NCBI GenBank assembly: GCA_902632515.1 | Contig: CACPDA010000003.1 | Coordinates: forward strand, 1-62,147 | Direction: 5' to 3' | Length of the DNA stretch: 62,147 bases | Source of the DNA: an uncultured Pelagibacteraceae bacterium | Lineage (GTDB): Bacteria; Pseudomonadota; Alphaproteobacteria; Pelagibacterales; Pelagibacteraceae | Part shown: positions 53,818 through 61,493 of the stretch, one piece after another | Layout: every line of letters starts with the position of its first letter | Position numbering within the stretch: position 1 is the first letter of the stretch | Position numbers and translations under genes: made by a program | The notes under the pieces: model-generated | What the model was told of the DNA's origin: nothing | Seen by the model: only the letters and a program-made list of their open reading frames with translations | Database searches by the model: none

Positions 53818-55437
53818 ATGTCCAGAGAGACAATGGAATATGATGTTGTTATTGTAGGTGGTGGTCCATCAGGTTTATCTACAGCCATTAAGTTAAAACA
53901 ATTGGACTCTAACATTAATGTTTGTGTTTTAGAAAAGGCTTCAGAAATTGGTTCACATATATTGAGCGGGAATGTTTTTGAAACAAGAGCCTTAGATGAG
54001 CTTATACCGAATTGGAAAGATTTAAATTCACCAGTCAAAACGAAAGTAACAAAAGAAAAATTTTTATTTCTAGGAAAAACAAAATCTTTGAGCTGGCCAA
54101 CATGGCTATTGCCCTCTGTACAACAAAATCATAAGAATTATATTATTAGCCTCGCTAATTTATGCAGATGGCTTGCAGAGCAAGCTGAAACATTAGGTGT
54201 AGAAATTTTTCCAGGATTTCCAGCAAGTGAAATTTTATATAATGATGACGGATCAGTTAAAGGAGTGGCTACTCAAGATATGGGTGTTGATAAAGAAGGA
54301 AATAAAAAAGATAGTTTTGAACCTGGTATTGAGCTTTTAGGTAAAGTTACAGTTTTTGCTGAAGGTTGTAGAGGTCATTTGGGAAAACAACTCATAAAAA
54401 GATTTGAATTAGACAAAGGAAAAGATCCTCAGCAATATGGAATAGGTTTTAAGGAAATTTGGGAGATAGATGAAAAAAAACATCATGAAGGTTTAGTAAT
54501 GCATACTGCTGGGTGGCCATTAGATAACAGTACTTACGGTGGAAGTTTCATGTATCATGCGGAAAATAAGCAAATCTTTCTTGGTTATGTAATAGGTTTA
54601 GATTACAAAAACCCCCATCTATCTCCATTTGATGAATTTCAAAGATTTAAAACTCATCCAGCAATAAAAAAAATTATTGAGGGTGGAAAAAGAATTTCTT
54701 ACGGTGCAAGAGCATTGATTGAAGGAGGTTTTCAGAGTTTGCCCAAAATGTTTATGCCAGGAGCATTACTTGTTGGTTGTGATGCGGGTACGTTGAATAT
54801 GCCTAAAATCAAAGGATCACATACAGCGATGAAAAGTGGAATTATCGCTGCAGAAACTATTAACGAACATATAAAAGATAGTAAAGATTTGTCTGTTTTT
54901 GAGGAAAAATTAAAAAAAAGTTGGCTATATAAAGAACTTTATGAAGCAAGAAATGTTAAACCAAGTTTTAGTTGGGGATTAATTCTAGGCATTATATTTA
55001 CAGGAATAGATCAGATTTTATTTAGAGGTAAATTACCTTTTACTTTAAAACATAAGCATGCTGATCATGAAACATTAAAATTAGCAAGTGAAATGCCAAA
55101 AATAGACTACCCAAAACCTGACAATGTAATTACATTTGATAAAACTAGCTCAGTTTATTTAACCGGCACAAATCATGCTGATAATCAACCAGTACATCTC
55201 AAACTTAAAGATGCGTCGTTACCAATAAGTTACACTTTAGAAAAATTTGATGAGCCAGCCCAAAGATATTGCCCTGCAGGTGTTTATGAGGTTCAACAAG
55301 AAAATGGTTTAAATAAATTTGTAATTAACTCTCAAAATTGCATACATTGTAAGACTTGTGATATAAAAGAGCCTTCACAAAATATTACTTGGGTTACACC
55401 AGAAGGTGGTGGTGGTCCGAAATATGGTAATATGTAA
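53818..55437 (+). CDS. Electron transfer flavoprotein-ubiquinone oxidoreductase
   Basis: The 539-residue inner-membrane-associated protein has an FAD motif VVIVGGGPSGLSTAIKLKQ, GSHILSGNVFETRALDELIP, KGSHTAMKSGIIAAE and a C-terminal 4Fe-4S motif with CPAGVYE and CIHCKTCDIKEP. It moves electrons from ETF to ubiquinone. Placed after etfA by 23 bases, it completes the DMGDH-ETF-ETFQO chain and links amine oxidation to respiration. Its end touches the convergent DUF2237 gene. Confidence 0.97.
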   Translation: MSRETMEYDVVIVGGGPSGLSTAIKLKQLDSNINVCVLEKASEIGSHILSGNVFETRALDELIPNWKDLNSPVKTKVTKEKFLFLGKTKSLSWPTWLLPSVQQNHKNYIISLANLCRWLAEQAETLGVEIFPGFPASEILYNDDGSVKGVATQDMGVDKEGNKKDSFEPGIELLGKVTVFAEGCRGHLGKQLIKRFELDKGKDPQQYGIGFKEIWEIDEKKHHEGLVMHTAGWPLDNSTYGGSFMYHAENKQIFLGYVIGLDYKNPHLSPFDEFQRFKTHPAIKKIIEGGKRISYGARALIEGGFQSLPKMFMPGALLVGCDAGTLNMPKIKGSHTAMKSGIIAAETINEHIKDSKDLSVFEEKLKKSWLYKELYEARNVKPSFSWGLILGIIFTGIDQILFRGKLPFTLKHKHADHETLKLASEMPKIDYPKPDNVITFDKTSSVYLTGTNHADNQPVHLKLKDASLPISYTLEKFDEPAQRYCPAGVYEVQQENGLNKFVINSQNCIHCKTCDIKEPSQNITWVTPEGGGGPKYGNM

Positions 55438-55824
55438 TTAAGATAAATCTATTGCGAATTTCTTAAGAGTATCTATTGGAAGAATTTTAAGAGTATTTTC
55501 GTGAGTTCTTTTTAAATATATTGGACAACCTTTTCCTGCCTCGACTGCTTTTGCATACCAACTTGCACAAACACACCATCCATCACCATCTTTTAAGCCC
55601 GGAAAACCAAATTCAGGATGAGGCGTAATTAAATCATTTCCAGCATCTTTACACCATTCTAGAAATTCTGTTGTAACTTTTGCACAAACAGTATGTAAAC
55701 CATGATCATTTTCGTCTGTATTACAACAACCATCTCTATACCAACCAGTAAGAGGATTCATTGAGCAATTCTCTAAAGTTTCACCTAAAACATTTTTTTG
55801 TTTTATTTTTTTATCCTCTTCCAT
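55438..55824 (-). CDS. DUF2237 family protein
   Basis: The 128-residue protein has NVLGETLENCSMNPLTGWYRDGCC, HTVCAKVTTEFLEWCKDAGNDLITPHPEFGFPGLKDGDGWCVCASWYAKAVEAG, which matches the conserved DUF2237 pattern with many cysteines. Start at 55824 is chosen because the conserved NVLG begins soon after the start in the family; the ATG at 55845 would add 7 residues. The conserved cysteines and Trp suggest metal or cofactor binding. It overlaps the 2OG-oxygenase gene by 14 nt. Function unknown. Confidence 0.85.
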   Translation of the reverse strand: MEEDKKIKQKNVLGETLENCSMNPLTGWYRDGCCNTDENDHGLHTVCAKVTTEFLEWCKDAGNDLITPHPEFGFPGLKDGDGWCVCASWYAKAVEAGKGCPIYLKRTHENTLKILPIDTLKKFAIDLS

Positions 55825-56449
55825 AAACATCGTGAATTTTTTCATCTATAAGTGCATTAAAAGAGATTGATCTTCTTTCTTCATCAGTCCCTTTAAATGG
55901 GTAAACAGTATGCATTAAATAATTAGGAAAAAAATAAAAGTCACCTACCTCAGGTCTAATTGAAAATATTGAGCTTGATAAAAATTGTCTATTTCCATGA
56001 ATTAAGTTTAAAGTACCACCTCTATAATGATTATCATCTTTTTCTTCTTGTTTATGAGAACCTAGAGTTTTAGGAACTTTTAAAAAACCTGCACCTGAAA
56101 TATGCCCTCCGTGCCAATGAACTGGATTATACTCATTTTTAAATTGTCTAACTATCCATGAATCTATCATTTTAAATTGAGTAATTTTTGCTTTCATTTC
56201 TAGCTCTAACCATTTTTGCACACACTGAGCTAAAAAATTTAACCAACCACTGTCAGTAATAAATTTTTGTTCAAGCTTAAATTCTTGAGTGACATCACCT
56301 GCTAATTTTGAGCCATAATCAAGATTTTTACTTTTTTTATTGTCTAAAATAATATTATCTACATAATCATTTAATCTTTTTACAATTTCATCAGGTATTT
56401 TAACTTTTAAGACCGATGGACCAAAAGGTTTCATTACTTTTAATGACAT
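55811..56449 (-). CDS. Putative 2-oxoglutarate/Fe(II) oxygenase
   Basis: The 212-residue protein has NPVHWHGGHISGAGFLKVP with a possible His-x-(Asp/Glu/His) facial metal site, and GDFYFFPNYLMHTVYPFKGTDEERRSISFN containing the distal His and the 2OG-binding Arg. This matches the TIGR02466-type putative 2OG oxygenases found in marine bacteria and phages. Substrate unknown. It lies 2 bases after the hisI stop and overlaps the next gene by 14 bases. Confidence 0.82.
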   Translation of the reverse strand: MSLKVMKPFGPSVLKVKIPDEIVKRLNDYVDNIILDNKKSKNLDYGSKLAGDVTQEFKLEQKFITDSGWLNFLAQCVQKWLELEMKAKITQFKMIDSWIVRQFKNEYNPVHWHGGHISGAGFLKVPKTLGSHKQEEKDDNHYRGGTLNLIHGNRQFLSSSIFSIRPEVGDFYFFPNYLMHTVYPFKGTDEERRSISFNALIDEKIHDVYGRG

Positions 56450-56451
56450 AT

Positions 56452-56919
56452 CTAAATTTTAGTTGGATTAGGTTGACCTTTATAAACTTTTTCAGGATCA
56501 AATTTTTTTTCTTTTTCAGTAAATTTCATTTCAACTTTTCTTCCATTTTCTATTATCCCCAAAGGAATTGTTCTATAGAAACAAGATCTATAGCCAACAT
56601 GACAACTAGCTCCATCACCAATATCTACAGTAAGCCAAATTGAATCTTGATCATCATCAATTCTAATTTCTTTAACTTTTTGAGTGAAACCACTTGTTTT
56701 ACCTTTGTGCCATATGGCTTTTCTAGATCTGCTAAAATAGTGTGCTTCTTTAGTTTCAATAGTTTTTTTTAATGCTTCAACATTCATATAGCCATGCATT
56801 AAAATATCCTTAGTTTTATTGCACATTGTAATTACAGGAATTAATCCATCATTATCAAATTTAGGTGAAAGAAGGTTTCCCTCTTCAATTTCAACAACAT
56901 TTTCTCTTTTTTTGAACAT
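56452..56919 (-). CDS. hisI: Phosphoribosyl-AMP cyclohydrolase
   Basis: The 155-residue enzyme has FDNDGLIPVITMCNKTKDILMHGYMNVEALKKTIETKEAHYFSRSRKAIWHKGKTSG with metal-site residues and DGASCHVGYRSCFYR with the zinc cysteines. It opens the adenine ring of phosphoribosyl-AMP in histidine synthesis. It is first of a three-gene minus-strand run and divergent from folE across 58 bases. Confidence 0.95.
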   Translation of the reverse strand: MFKKRENVVEIEEGNLLSPKFDNDGLIPVITMCNKTKDILMHGYMNVEALKKTIETKEAHYFSRSRKAIWHKGKTSGFTQKVKEIRIDDDQDSIWLTVDIGDGASCHVGYRSCFYRTIPLGIIENGRKVEMKFTEKEKKFDPEKVYKGQPNPTKI

Positions 56920-56977
56920 ATCCGGTGATTTTGTAGCACATATAGAGATATAATAAATATTTTAAAAATAAGTATTT

Positions 56978-57610
56978 ATGGGTATAAAACCAACAATGAA
57001 ACTCGTTAAAAATACAGATAATAATAAAAATATAAAAAAAATTTCTGATCAAGAAGCAGAGGAAGCCTTTAAGACCATTTTATCTTGGATGGGTGAAGAT
57101 CCGTCAAGAGAGGGCTTAATTGAAACTCCAAAAAGAGTTGTAAAGGCATTTAAAGAGTATTTTAAAGGTTACAAAGAGGATCCAAATCAAATTTTAGATA
57201 AAACTTTTGGTGACGTAGAGGGTTATGATGACATGGTTGTTCAAAAAAATATTTCAGTACAAAGTCATTGTGAACATCATATGGCTCCAATAATTGGTAA
57301 AGCTCACGTTGCTTACATACCTAAAGATAGAGTAGTAGGCTTAAGTAAATTAGCAAGAGTTGTAGAGGTATTTTCAAAAAGACTACAAACACAAGAAAGA
57401 TTAACTATGCAGATTGCGAATACCTTAATGCAATCTCTTGATGCAAAAGGTGTAGCTGTTACGATAGATTCAACACATCAATGTATGACTATGAGAGGAA
57501 TAAAAAAAGAACAAGCTTCTACAGTTACAAATTATTATTTAGGTCAATTTAAAGAGGATCTTAGTTATCAAAATAGATATTTGAGGTTTATTAGCGTACC
57601 AAAAGAATAA
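56978..57610 (+). CDS. folE: GTP cyclohydrolase I
   Basis: The 210-residue enzyme has GEDPSREGLIETPKRVVKAFKEYFKGY, VQSHCEHHMAPIIGKAHVAYIPKDRVVGLSKLARVVE and STHQCMTMRGIKKE, with zinc ligands Cys and His in HCEHH and QCMTMRG. It forms dihydroneopterin triphosphate for folate. Folate supply is relevant to the many THF enzymes here. A GTG-start gene follows one base after the stop. Confidence 0.96.
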   Translation: MGIKPTMKLVKNTDNNKNIKKISDQEAEEAFKTILSWMGEDPSREGLIETPKRVVKAFKEYFKGYKEDPNQILDKTFGDVEGYDDMVVQKNISVQSHCEHHMAPIIGKAHVAYIPKDRVVGLSKLARVVEVFSKRLQTQERLTMQIANTLMQSLDAKGVAVTIDSTHQCMTMRGIKKEQASTVTNYYLGQFKEDLSYQNRYLRFISVPKE

Positions 57611-57611
57611 A

Positions 57612-58616
57612 GTGTCAGATCAATTTAAAGCATTAATTTTAAATCAAAATGGCGAAGAGTTTTCAAGAGAAATAAAATCTGTTGATAAAAGTTTTTTAAA
57701 ACATGGTGACGTATCAATTAAAGTAGAATACTCAGGATTGAATTATAAAGATGCTTTAATATTAAAGAATGGAGCAAGATTAGTAAAAGAATTTCCCCAC
57801 ATTCCAGGAATAGATTTTTCAGGTGTCGTCGAAGAAAGTAATCATAAAGATTATAAATCTGGTGATGAAGTCATTCTTACAGGATGGAGAGTTGGTGAAA
57901 TTTATTACGGTGGATATTCCCAATATGCGAAAGTAAACGGAGATTTTTTGGTAAAAAAACCAAAAAATTTAGATCTTAGGCAAGCTATGATTTTAGGAAC
58001 AGCAGGTTTGACTGCTTTAATGTGTTCTTTCACAACCAAAGCAACAAGAGAGGAATTGTTGTTAGGAGAAAAAGTTGAAAATGTCATAGTGAGCGGTTCT
58101 TCTGGTGGCGTGGGCAGTATGGCTGTAATGATGTTAAGTAAGCTTGGTTGTCACGTGACTGCAATTACAGGAAAAAAAAGTAATGAAAATTATTTAAAAT
58201 CCTTAGGTGCTAAAAGTATTGTAAATACTAGTGAAATGACAAAAGATTCAAGACCTCTTGATAAAGGGTTATGGGATGGAGCAGTAGATACGGTTGGAGG
58301 AAAAGTTTTAGAAAATATTCTTGCGCAAACAAAAGATGGAGGAATTGTTTCAGCGTGTGGTAATGCTGCTGATATAAAACTTAATACAACAGTTATGCCG
58401 TTTATAATCAGAGGTGTTAAATTGTGGGGAATTAATTCTGTAACAGCATCAATTAAAAGAAGAAAATTTTTATGGAATGAGGCAGGAAAACTAATTGATT
58501 TTGATATTCTTGAAAAATCAATTAAAGAAATTAAATTAGATGAAGTAATTGATATTTTTCCGAAAATGCTAAAAGGAGAAACTTTAGGGAGATATATTAT
58601 AAATTTAAATAAATAA
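57612..58616 (+). CDS. acuI: AcuI/YhdH-type NADPH-dependent reductase (acryloyl-CoA reductase-like)
   Basis: The 334-residue medium-chain dehydrogenase without zinc cysteines starts at GTG. It has VKVEYSGLNYKDALILKNGARLVKEFPHIPGIDFSGVV, LGTAGLTALMCSFTTK and VIVSGSSGGVGSMAVMMLSKLGCHVTAITGKKS, typical of AcuI/YhdH. AcuI reduces acryloyl-CoA to propionyl-CoA in DMSP use, a plausible function in SAR11; quinone reductase activity is the older label. It is coupled to the LysR gene by a one-base overlap. Confidence 0.85.
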   Translation: MSDQFKALILNQNGEEFSREIKSVDKSFLKHGDVSIKVEYSGLNYKDALILKNGARLVKEFPHIPGIDFSGVVEESNHKDYKSGDEVILTGWRVGEIYYGGYSQYAKVNGDFLVKKPKNLDLRQAMILGTAGLTALMCSFTTKATREELLLGEKVENVIVSGSSGGVGSMAVMMLSKLGCHVTAITGKKSNENYLKSLGAKSIVNTSEMTKDSRPLDKGLWDGAVDTVGGKVLENILAQTKDGGIVSACGNAADIKLNTTVMPFIIRGVKLWGINSVTASIKRRKFLWNEAGKLIDFDILEKSIKEIKLDEVIDIFPKMLKGETLGRYIINLNK

Positions 58617-59506
58617 TGGACTGGGATAAGTTAAAAATATTTCATGCAGTTGCGGAAGCTGGAAGTTTTACAAATGCAACAGTAAATTTGAATTTAAGTC
58701 AATCTGCAATAAGCCGTCAAATTCAATCGTTAGAACAAGAATTAAAAGTTCAATTATTTGAAAGGCATGCAAGAGGCTTAACTCTAACAGAAAATGGTGA
58801 ATATGTTTTTAAGACTGCGCACGAAGTTATAAGTAAATTAAAAGAAGTAGAAACTTCATTAGGTGATCAAAAAAATAAGCCAACAGGCAAATTAACAATT
58901 ACTACCGTAAGAAGTTTTGGAACACACTGGTTAACTCCAAGAATTCAGGAATTTATGAGGTTAAATCCAGAAATTGAAATAGAATTAATTTTTGAGGATA
59001 AAGAGTTAGATTTAAGCACTAGGCAGGCTGACATTGGTATTTTTATGAGAAGACCAAAGCAATTGAATTATATTCAAAAAAAGTTGGTTGATTTGAAGTA
59101 TTTTATCTATGGATCAAATAAATACCTCGAAAAATACGGTATGCCAAAAACAATTAATGATCTAAATAAACATAAATTTATATCTTTTGGAAAAGGAGCA
59201 CCTTCACCAGTTTACAATCCTGATTGGGCTTTAAAATTAGGTATGCCTGATGGAAAAAAAAGAAAAACAATCATGAAAGTGAATAGTGTAATGGGATTAC
59301 TTCTTGCAGTAGAATCTGGAGTGGGATTAGCTGCGTTACCCGAATATTTAGTGAGTAATTCCAATAATGTTATAAAAGTATTGCCTAAATCTGAGGGACC
59401 AATAACAGAAGCACATTTTGTTTATCCTCAATCATTAAAAAATACGGCAAGAATCATGGCTTTTAGAAACTTTCTGTTCAGTAAAATAGGCGACTGGAAG
59501 TCTTAA
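58616..59506 (+). CDS. LysR-family transcriptional regulator
   Basis: The 296-residue protein has an N-terminal winged helix-turn-helix (WDKLKIFHAVAEAGSFTNATVNLNLSQSAISRQIQSLEQELKVQLFERHARGLTLTENG, residues 2-60) and a ligand-binding domain of normal length. The start overlaps the acuI stop by one base, an unusual same-strand order for LysR regulators, which are more often divergent from their targets. Ligand unknown; an acryloyl or C1-related signal is possible. Confidence 0.95.
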   Translation: MDWDKLKIFHAVAEAGSFTNATVNLNLSQSAISRQIQSLEQELKVQLFERHARGLTLTENGEYVFKTAHEVISKLKEVETSLGDQKNKPTGKLTITTVRSFGTHWLTPRIQEFMRLNPEIEIELIFEDKELDLSTRQADIGIFMRRPKQLNYIQKKLVDLKYFIYGSNKYLEKYGMPKTINDLNKHKFISFGKGAPSPVYNPDWALKLGMPDGKKRKTIMKVNSVMGLLLAVESGVGLAALPEYLVSNSNNVIKVLPKSEGPITEAHFVYPQSLKNTARIMAFRNFLFSKIGDWKS

Positions 59507-59546
59507 TTTTTTAGATAAAATATCAACCTTAAGGTGCGACATTGTT

Positions 59547-59588
59547 GCGATTGATAATCAATATCATTGCGAATAGTTATCATTCACA
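59547..59588. promoter_or_regulatory. Two tandem Fur-type operator sites upstream of the iron transporter
   Basis: Site 1 is centred at A59556: ATTGAT and ATCAAT form a perfect 6-1-6 palindrome (59550-59562) with GATAATC at its core. Site 2 is centred at T59578: TGCGAATAGT (59568-59577) and ATCATTCACA (59579-59588) match in 7 of 10 dyad positions, and the right half is identical to the operator at 1019-1039. The centres are 22 bases apart, about two turns of DNA. Confidence 0.78.
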
Positions 59589-59609
59589 TTCAAACAAACG
59601 AGGAAATAA

Positions 59610-60638
59610 ATGAAAAAAATAACAATTTTAGCGTTAATTACTTCTTTATTTGCGAGTGCTTTTGCAATTGCTGATGAAGTAAATATTTTTAATGCTAGGC
59701 ATTATAAAGCTGATGGAGAGCTTTATGCCAAATTTACAAACAAGACTGGAATAAAAGTAAATCTGATAAATGGAAAATCAGGTGCCTTAGAAAAAAGAAT
59801 ACTTGAAGAAGGTGCTGACTCATCTGCAGATCTTTATATTACAGCAGATGCTGGAAGATGTGGTGCTATGGATGCAAAAGGTGCACTCCAAGGTGGTTTA
59901 ACATCTGCAGCGATCAAATCAGCTGTTCCTTCAAGCTTTAGAACAAGCAAATGGGTAGGAATCGCAAAAAGAGCTAGAATAATTTATTATTCACCTGAAA
60001 GAGTTACTGGTGCTGAATTATCTGGAATGACTTATGAAGGTCTAGCGGATCCTAAATGGAAAGGTAGATTGGTAATAAGAAAATCTAGCAACATTTATAA
60101 TAAATCTCTTGTAGCTTCATTGATTAAAAACAATGGAAAAGCAGCGACAGCTGCATGGGCTGAGGGAGTTGTTGCTAACATGGCAAGAACACCAACAGGT
60201 AATGACAGAGCTCAGATAATGGCTGTAGCAGCTGGTGAAGCTGATATTGCTGTGGCTAACACTTATTATTTAGCACTAATGTTGTCGGGAAAAAAAGGTC
60301 CTGAACAACAAGCGGCAGCTAAAAAAGTTAAAGCTTTTTTCCCTAATCAAAATGATAGAGGAACGCACATGAACGTTAGTTGTGCAGCTTTAGTAAAAGG
60401 TGCGCCTAACAAATCAAATGCTGTTAAGCTTGTAGAGTTTTTACTAACTCCAGAGTCTCAAGAGCATTTTACTAATAATACTTTTGAGTTTCCAATGATT
60501 GATGGTGTTTCGCCAAGTCCATTAGTAGTTAATAACCTAGGATTAGATTTCAAACAAGATATGAAAACTAAACTAGCCTCTTATGGAAAAAATCAAGCTG
60601 CTGCAGTAGAGGTAATGACAGCTGCTGGTTGGAAATAA
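59610..60638 (+). CDS. Ferric-iron ABC transporter, periplasmic binding protein (FutA/FbpA type)
   Basis: The 342-residue protein has a signal peptide (MKKITILALITSLFASAFAIA), the N-terminal VNIFNARHYKADGELYAKFTNKTGIKV with His-Tyr, and ANTYYLALMLSG with the double tyrosine that binds ferric iron in the FbpA/FutA/SfuA family. AGGA precedes the ATG. It delivers iron to the permease that begins at 61494. Fur-like operators lie just upstream. A small cysteine-containing frame overlaps its stop by one base. Confidence 0.92.
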   Translation: MKKITILALITSLFASAFAIADEVNIFNARHYKADGELYAKFTNKTGIKVNLINGKSGALEKRILEEGADSSADLYITADAGRCGAMDAKGALQGGLTSAAIKSAVPSSFRTSKWVGIAKRARIIYYSPERVTGAELSGMTYEGLADPKWKGRLVIRKSSNIYNKSLVASLIKNNGKAATAAWAEGVVANMARTPTGNDRAQIMAVAAGEADIAVANTYYLALMLSGKKGPEQQAAAKKVKAFFPNQNDRGTHMNVSCAALVKGAPNKSNAVKLVEFLLTPESQEHFTNNTFEFPMIDGVSPSPLVVNNLGLDFKQDMKTKLASYGKNQAAAVEVMTAAGWK

Positions 60639-60808
60639 TGAAAGAAAAAAAGAAATTTATGTCTAATATTGATTTGAATAAATCTTCCAAAGCATGTTCC
60701 CCATGTCTAATGGAGTGTAAAAAAATCAATAAAAGAATAAATGACAGAAAACTTTCAGAAATTGAAACTAAGGAAGTTCCGCATCTCCTTAAAGTATTTA
60801 ATTTTTGA
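60638..60808 (+). CDS. Small CxxC protein overlapping the binding-protein stop
   Basis: The 56-residue frame starts with ATG 60638-60640, overlapping the previous TAA by one base (TAATG). The product is lysine-rich with Cys20, Cys23 and Cys27 in KACSPCLMEC; the rest is helical. The ATG at 60659 is an alternative start (49 residues). There is slight similarity to the N-terminal cysteine pair of pterin-carbinolamine dehydratases, too weak to name it. Close coupling to the iron-binding protein suggests a metal-linked role. Confidence 0.5.
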   Translation: MKEKKKFMSNIDLNKSSKACSPCLMECKKINKRINDRKLSEIETKEVPHLLKVFNF

Positions 60809-60817
60809 TTTTCTGAC

Positions 60818-60866
60818 AATGACCATGCTTTGGTTGGTATCTTCTTCTTCATGAAGCATGGTCATT
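60818..60866. repeat. Perfect 13-bp inverted repeat
   Basis: AATGACCATGCTT (60818-60830) and AAGCATGGTCATT (60854-60866) are exact complements with a 23-base loop. No T run follows, so it is not a simple terminator. It lies in the iron operon between the small CxxC frame and the peroxiredoxin-like gene. Confidence 0.85.
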
Positions 60867-60885
60867 ACAAATTTTTCTTCTGTTG

Positions 60886-60937
60886 AAGGAGTGTTCACTA
60901 TGATCAAGATGTCTCCTTATTATGTTGAACACTCTTT
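60886..60937. repeat. 12-bp inverted repeat (one G-T pair)
   Basis: AAGGAGTGTTCA (60886-60897) pairs with TGAACACTCTTT (60926-60937) with a 28-base loop. It follows the first repeat by 19 bases. Two consecutive hairpins in the transcript suggest mRNA stabilisation, processing or attenuation in the iron operon. Confidence 0.75.
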
Positions 60938-60957
60938 GAACAGATGAATTAAAAAAA

Positions 60958-61455
60958 ATGAAATCTGGTTTTAGATTAAGTGAAATAAATTTTAATTTAA
61001 ATAATTTTTATCAAAATTCCAAAAAACTTTTTGAAAAAAAAAGAGTAGCAATCTTTAGCATGAGTCTAAATTCAATAAGTCAAAAAACAGATAATCAATT
61101 AAAAAATTTTGAGAATAGTTATGATAGAATAAAAAAACTTGGTATTCACGAAATTTATTATTGCGGGTTAGAAAATTTTGTTAATCTCAAATCAAAATTT
61201 GATGAGATTAATATAAATAAGATAAAAATTTTACCTGATGAAAAGGGTATTTTCACTGACCATCTTGGTATGCTTACCTTAAAGAGTAAAGACAATAAAA
61301 AAAATCAAGGTAAAAATTATATGGCAATCATTACAGATGGAATAATTGAAAAATGGTGGGAGGATATTTATAATTTAAAGAATATAGAGAATGAAACATA
61401 TATAACTGAAATCAAAGCTGAAAACTGTTTAGAATACCTTCATGGAACAGAGTAA
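60958..61455 (+). CDS. Peroxiredoxin-5-like protein lacking the peroxidatic cysteine
   Basis: The 165-residue protein follows the Prx5/Redoxin layout: KKRVAIFSMSLNSISQKTDNQLKNF where the family has VxLFxxPGAFTPxC, then YDRIKKLGIHEIYYCGLENF for the G-V-D-x-I-x-x-x-S-V-N-D strand, KILPDEKGIFTDHLGMLTLKS for laDxxGxFtxxlG, and KNYMAIITDGIIEKWWED. The peroxidatic Cys position is Ser (about residue 41), so peroxidase activity is doubtful. It lies inside the iron-uptake operon between the hairpin repeats and the permease. Confidence 0.72.
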   Translation: MKSGFRLSEINFNLNNFYQNSKKLFEKKRVAIFSMSLNSISQKTDNQLKNFENSYDRIKKLGIHEIYYCGLENFVNLKSKFDEININKIKILPDEKGIFTDHLGMLTLKSKDNKKNQGKNYMAIITDGIIEKWWEDIYNLKNIENETYITEIKAENCLEYLHGTE

Positions 61456-61493
61456 CTTATATTAATTATAATAAATTATAATATAAAATTAGT

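Noticed and set aside
60638..60808. Reading the small CxxC frame as the N-terminus of a pterin-carbinolamine dehydratase
   Set aside because: Only a cysteine pair and a loosely similar LL tail match; the catalytic HHP part is absent downstream in any frame.
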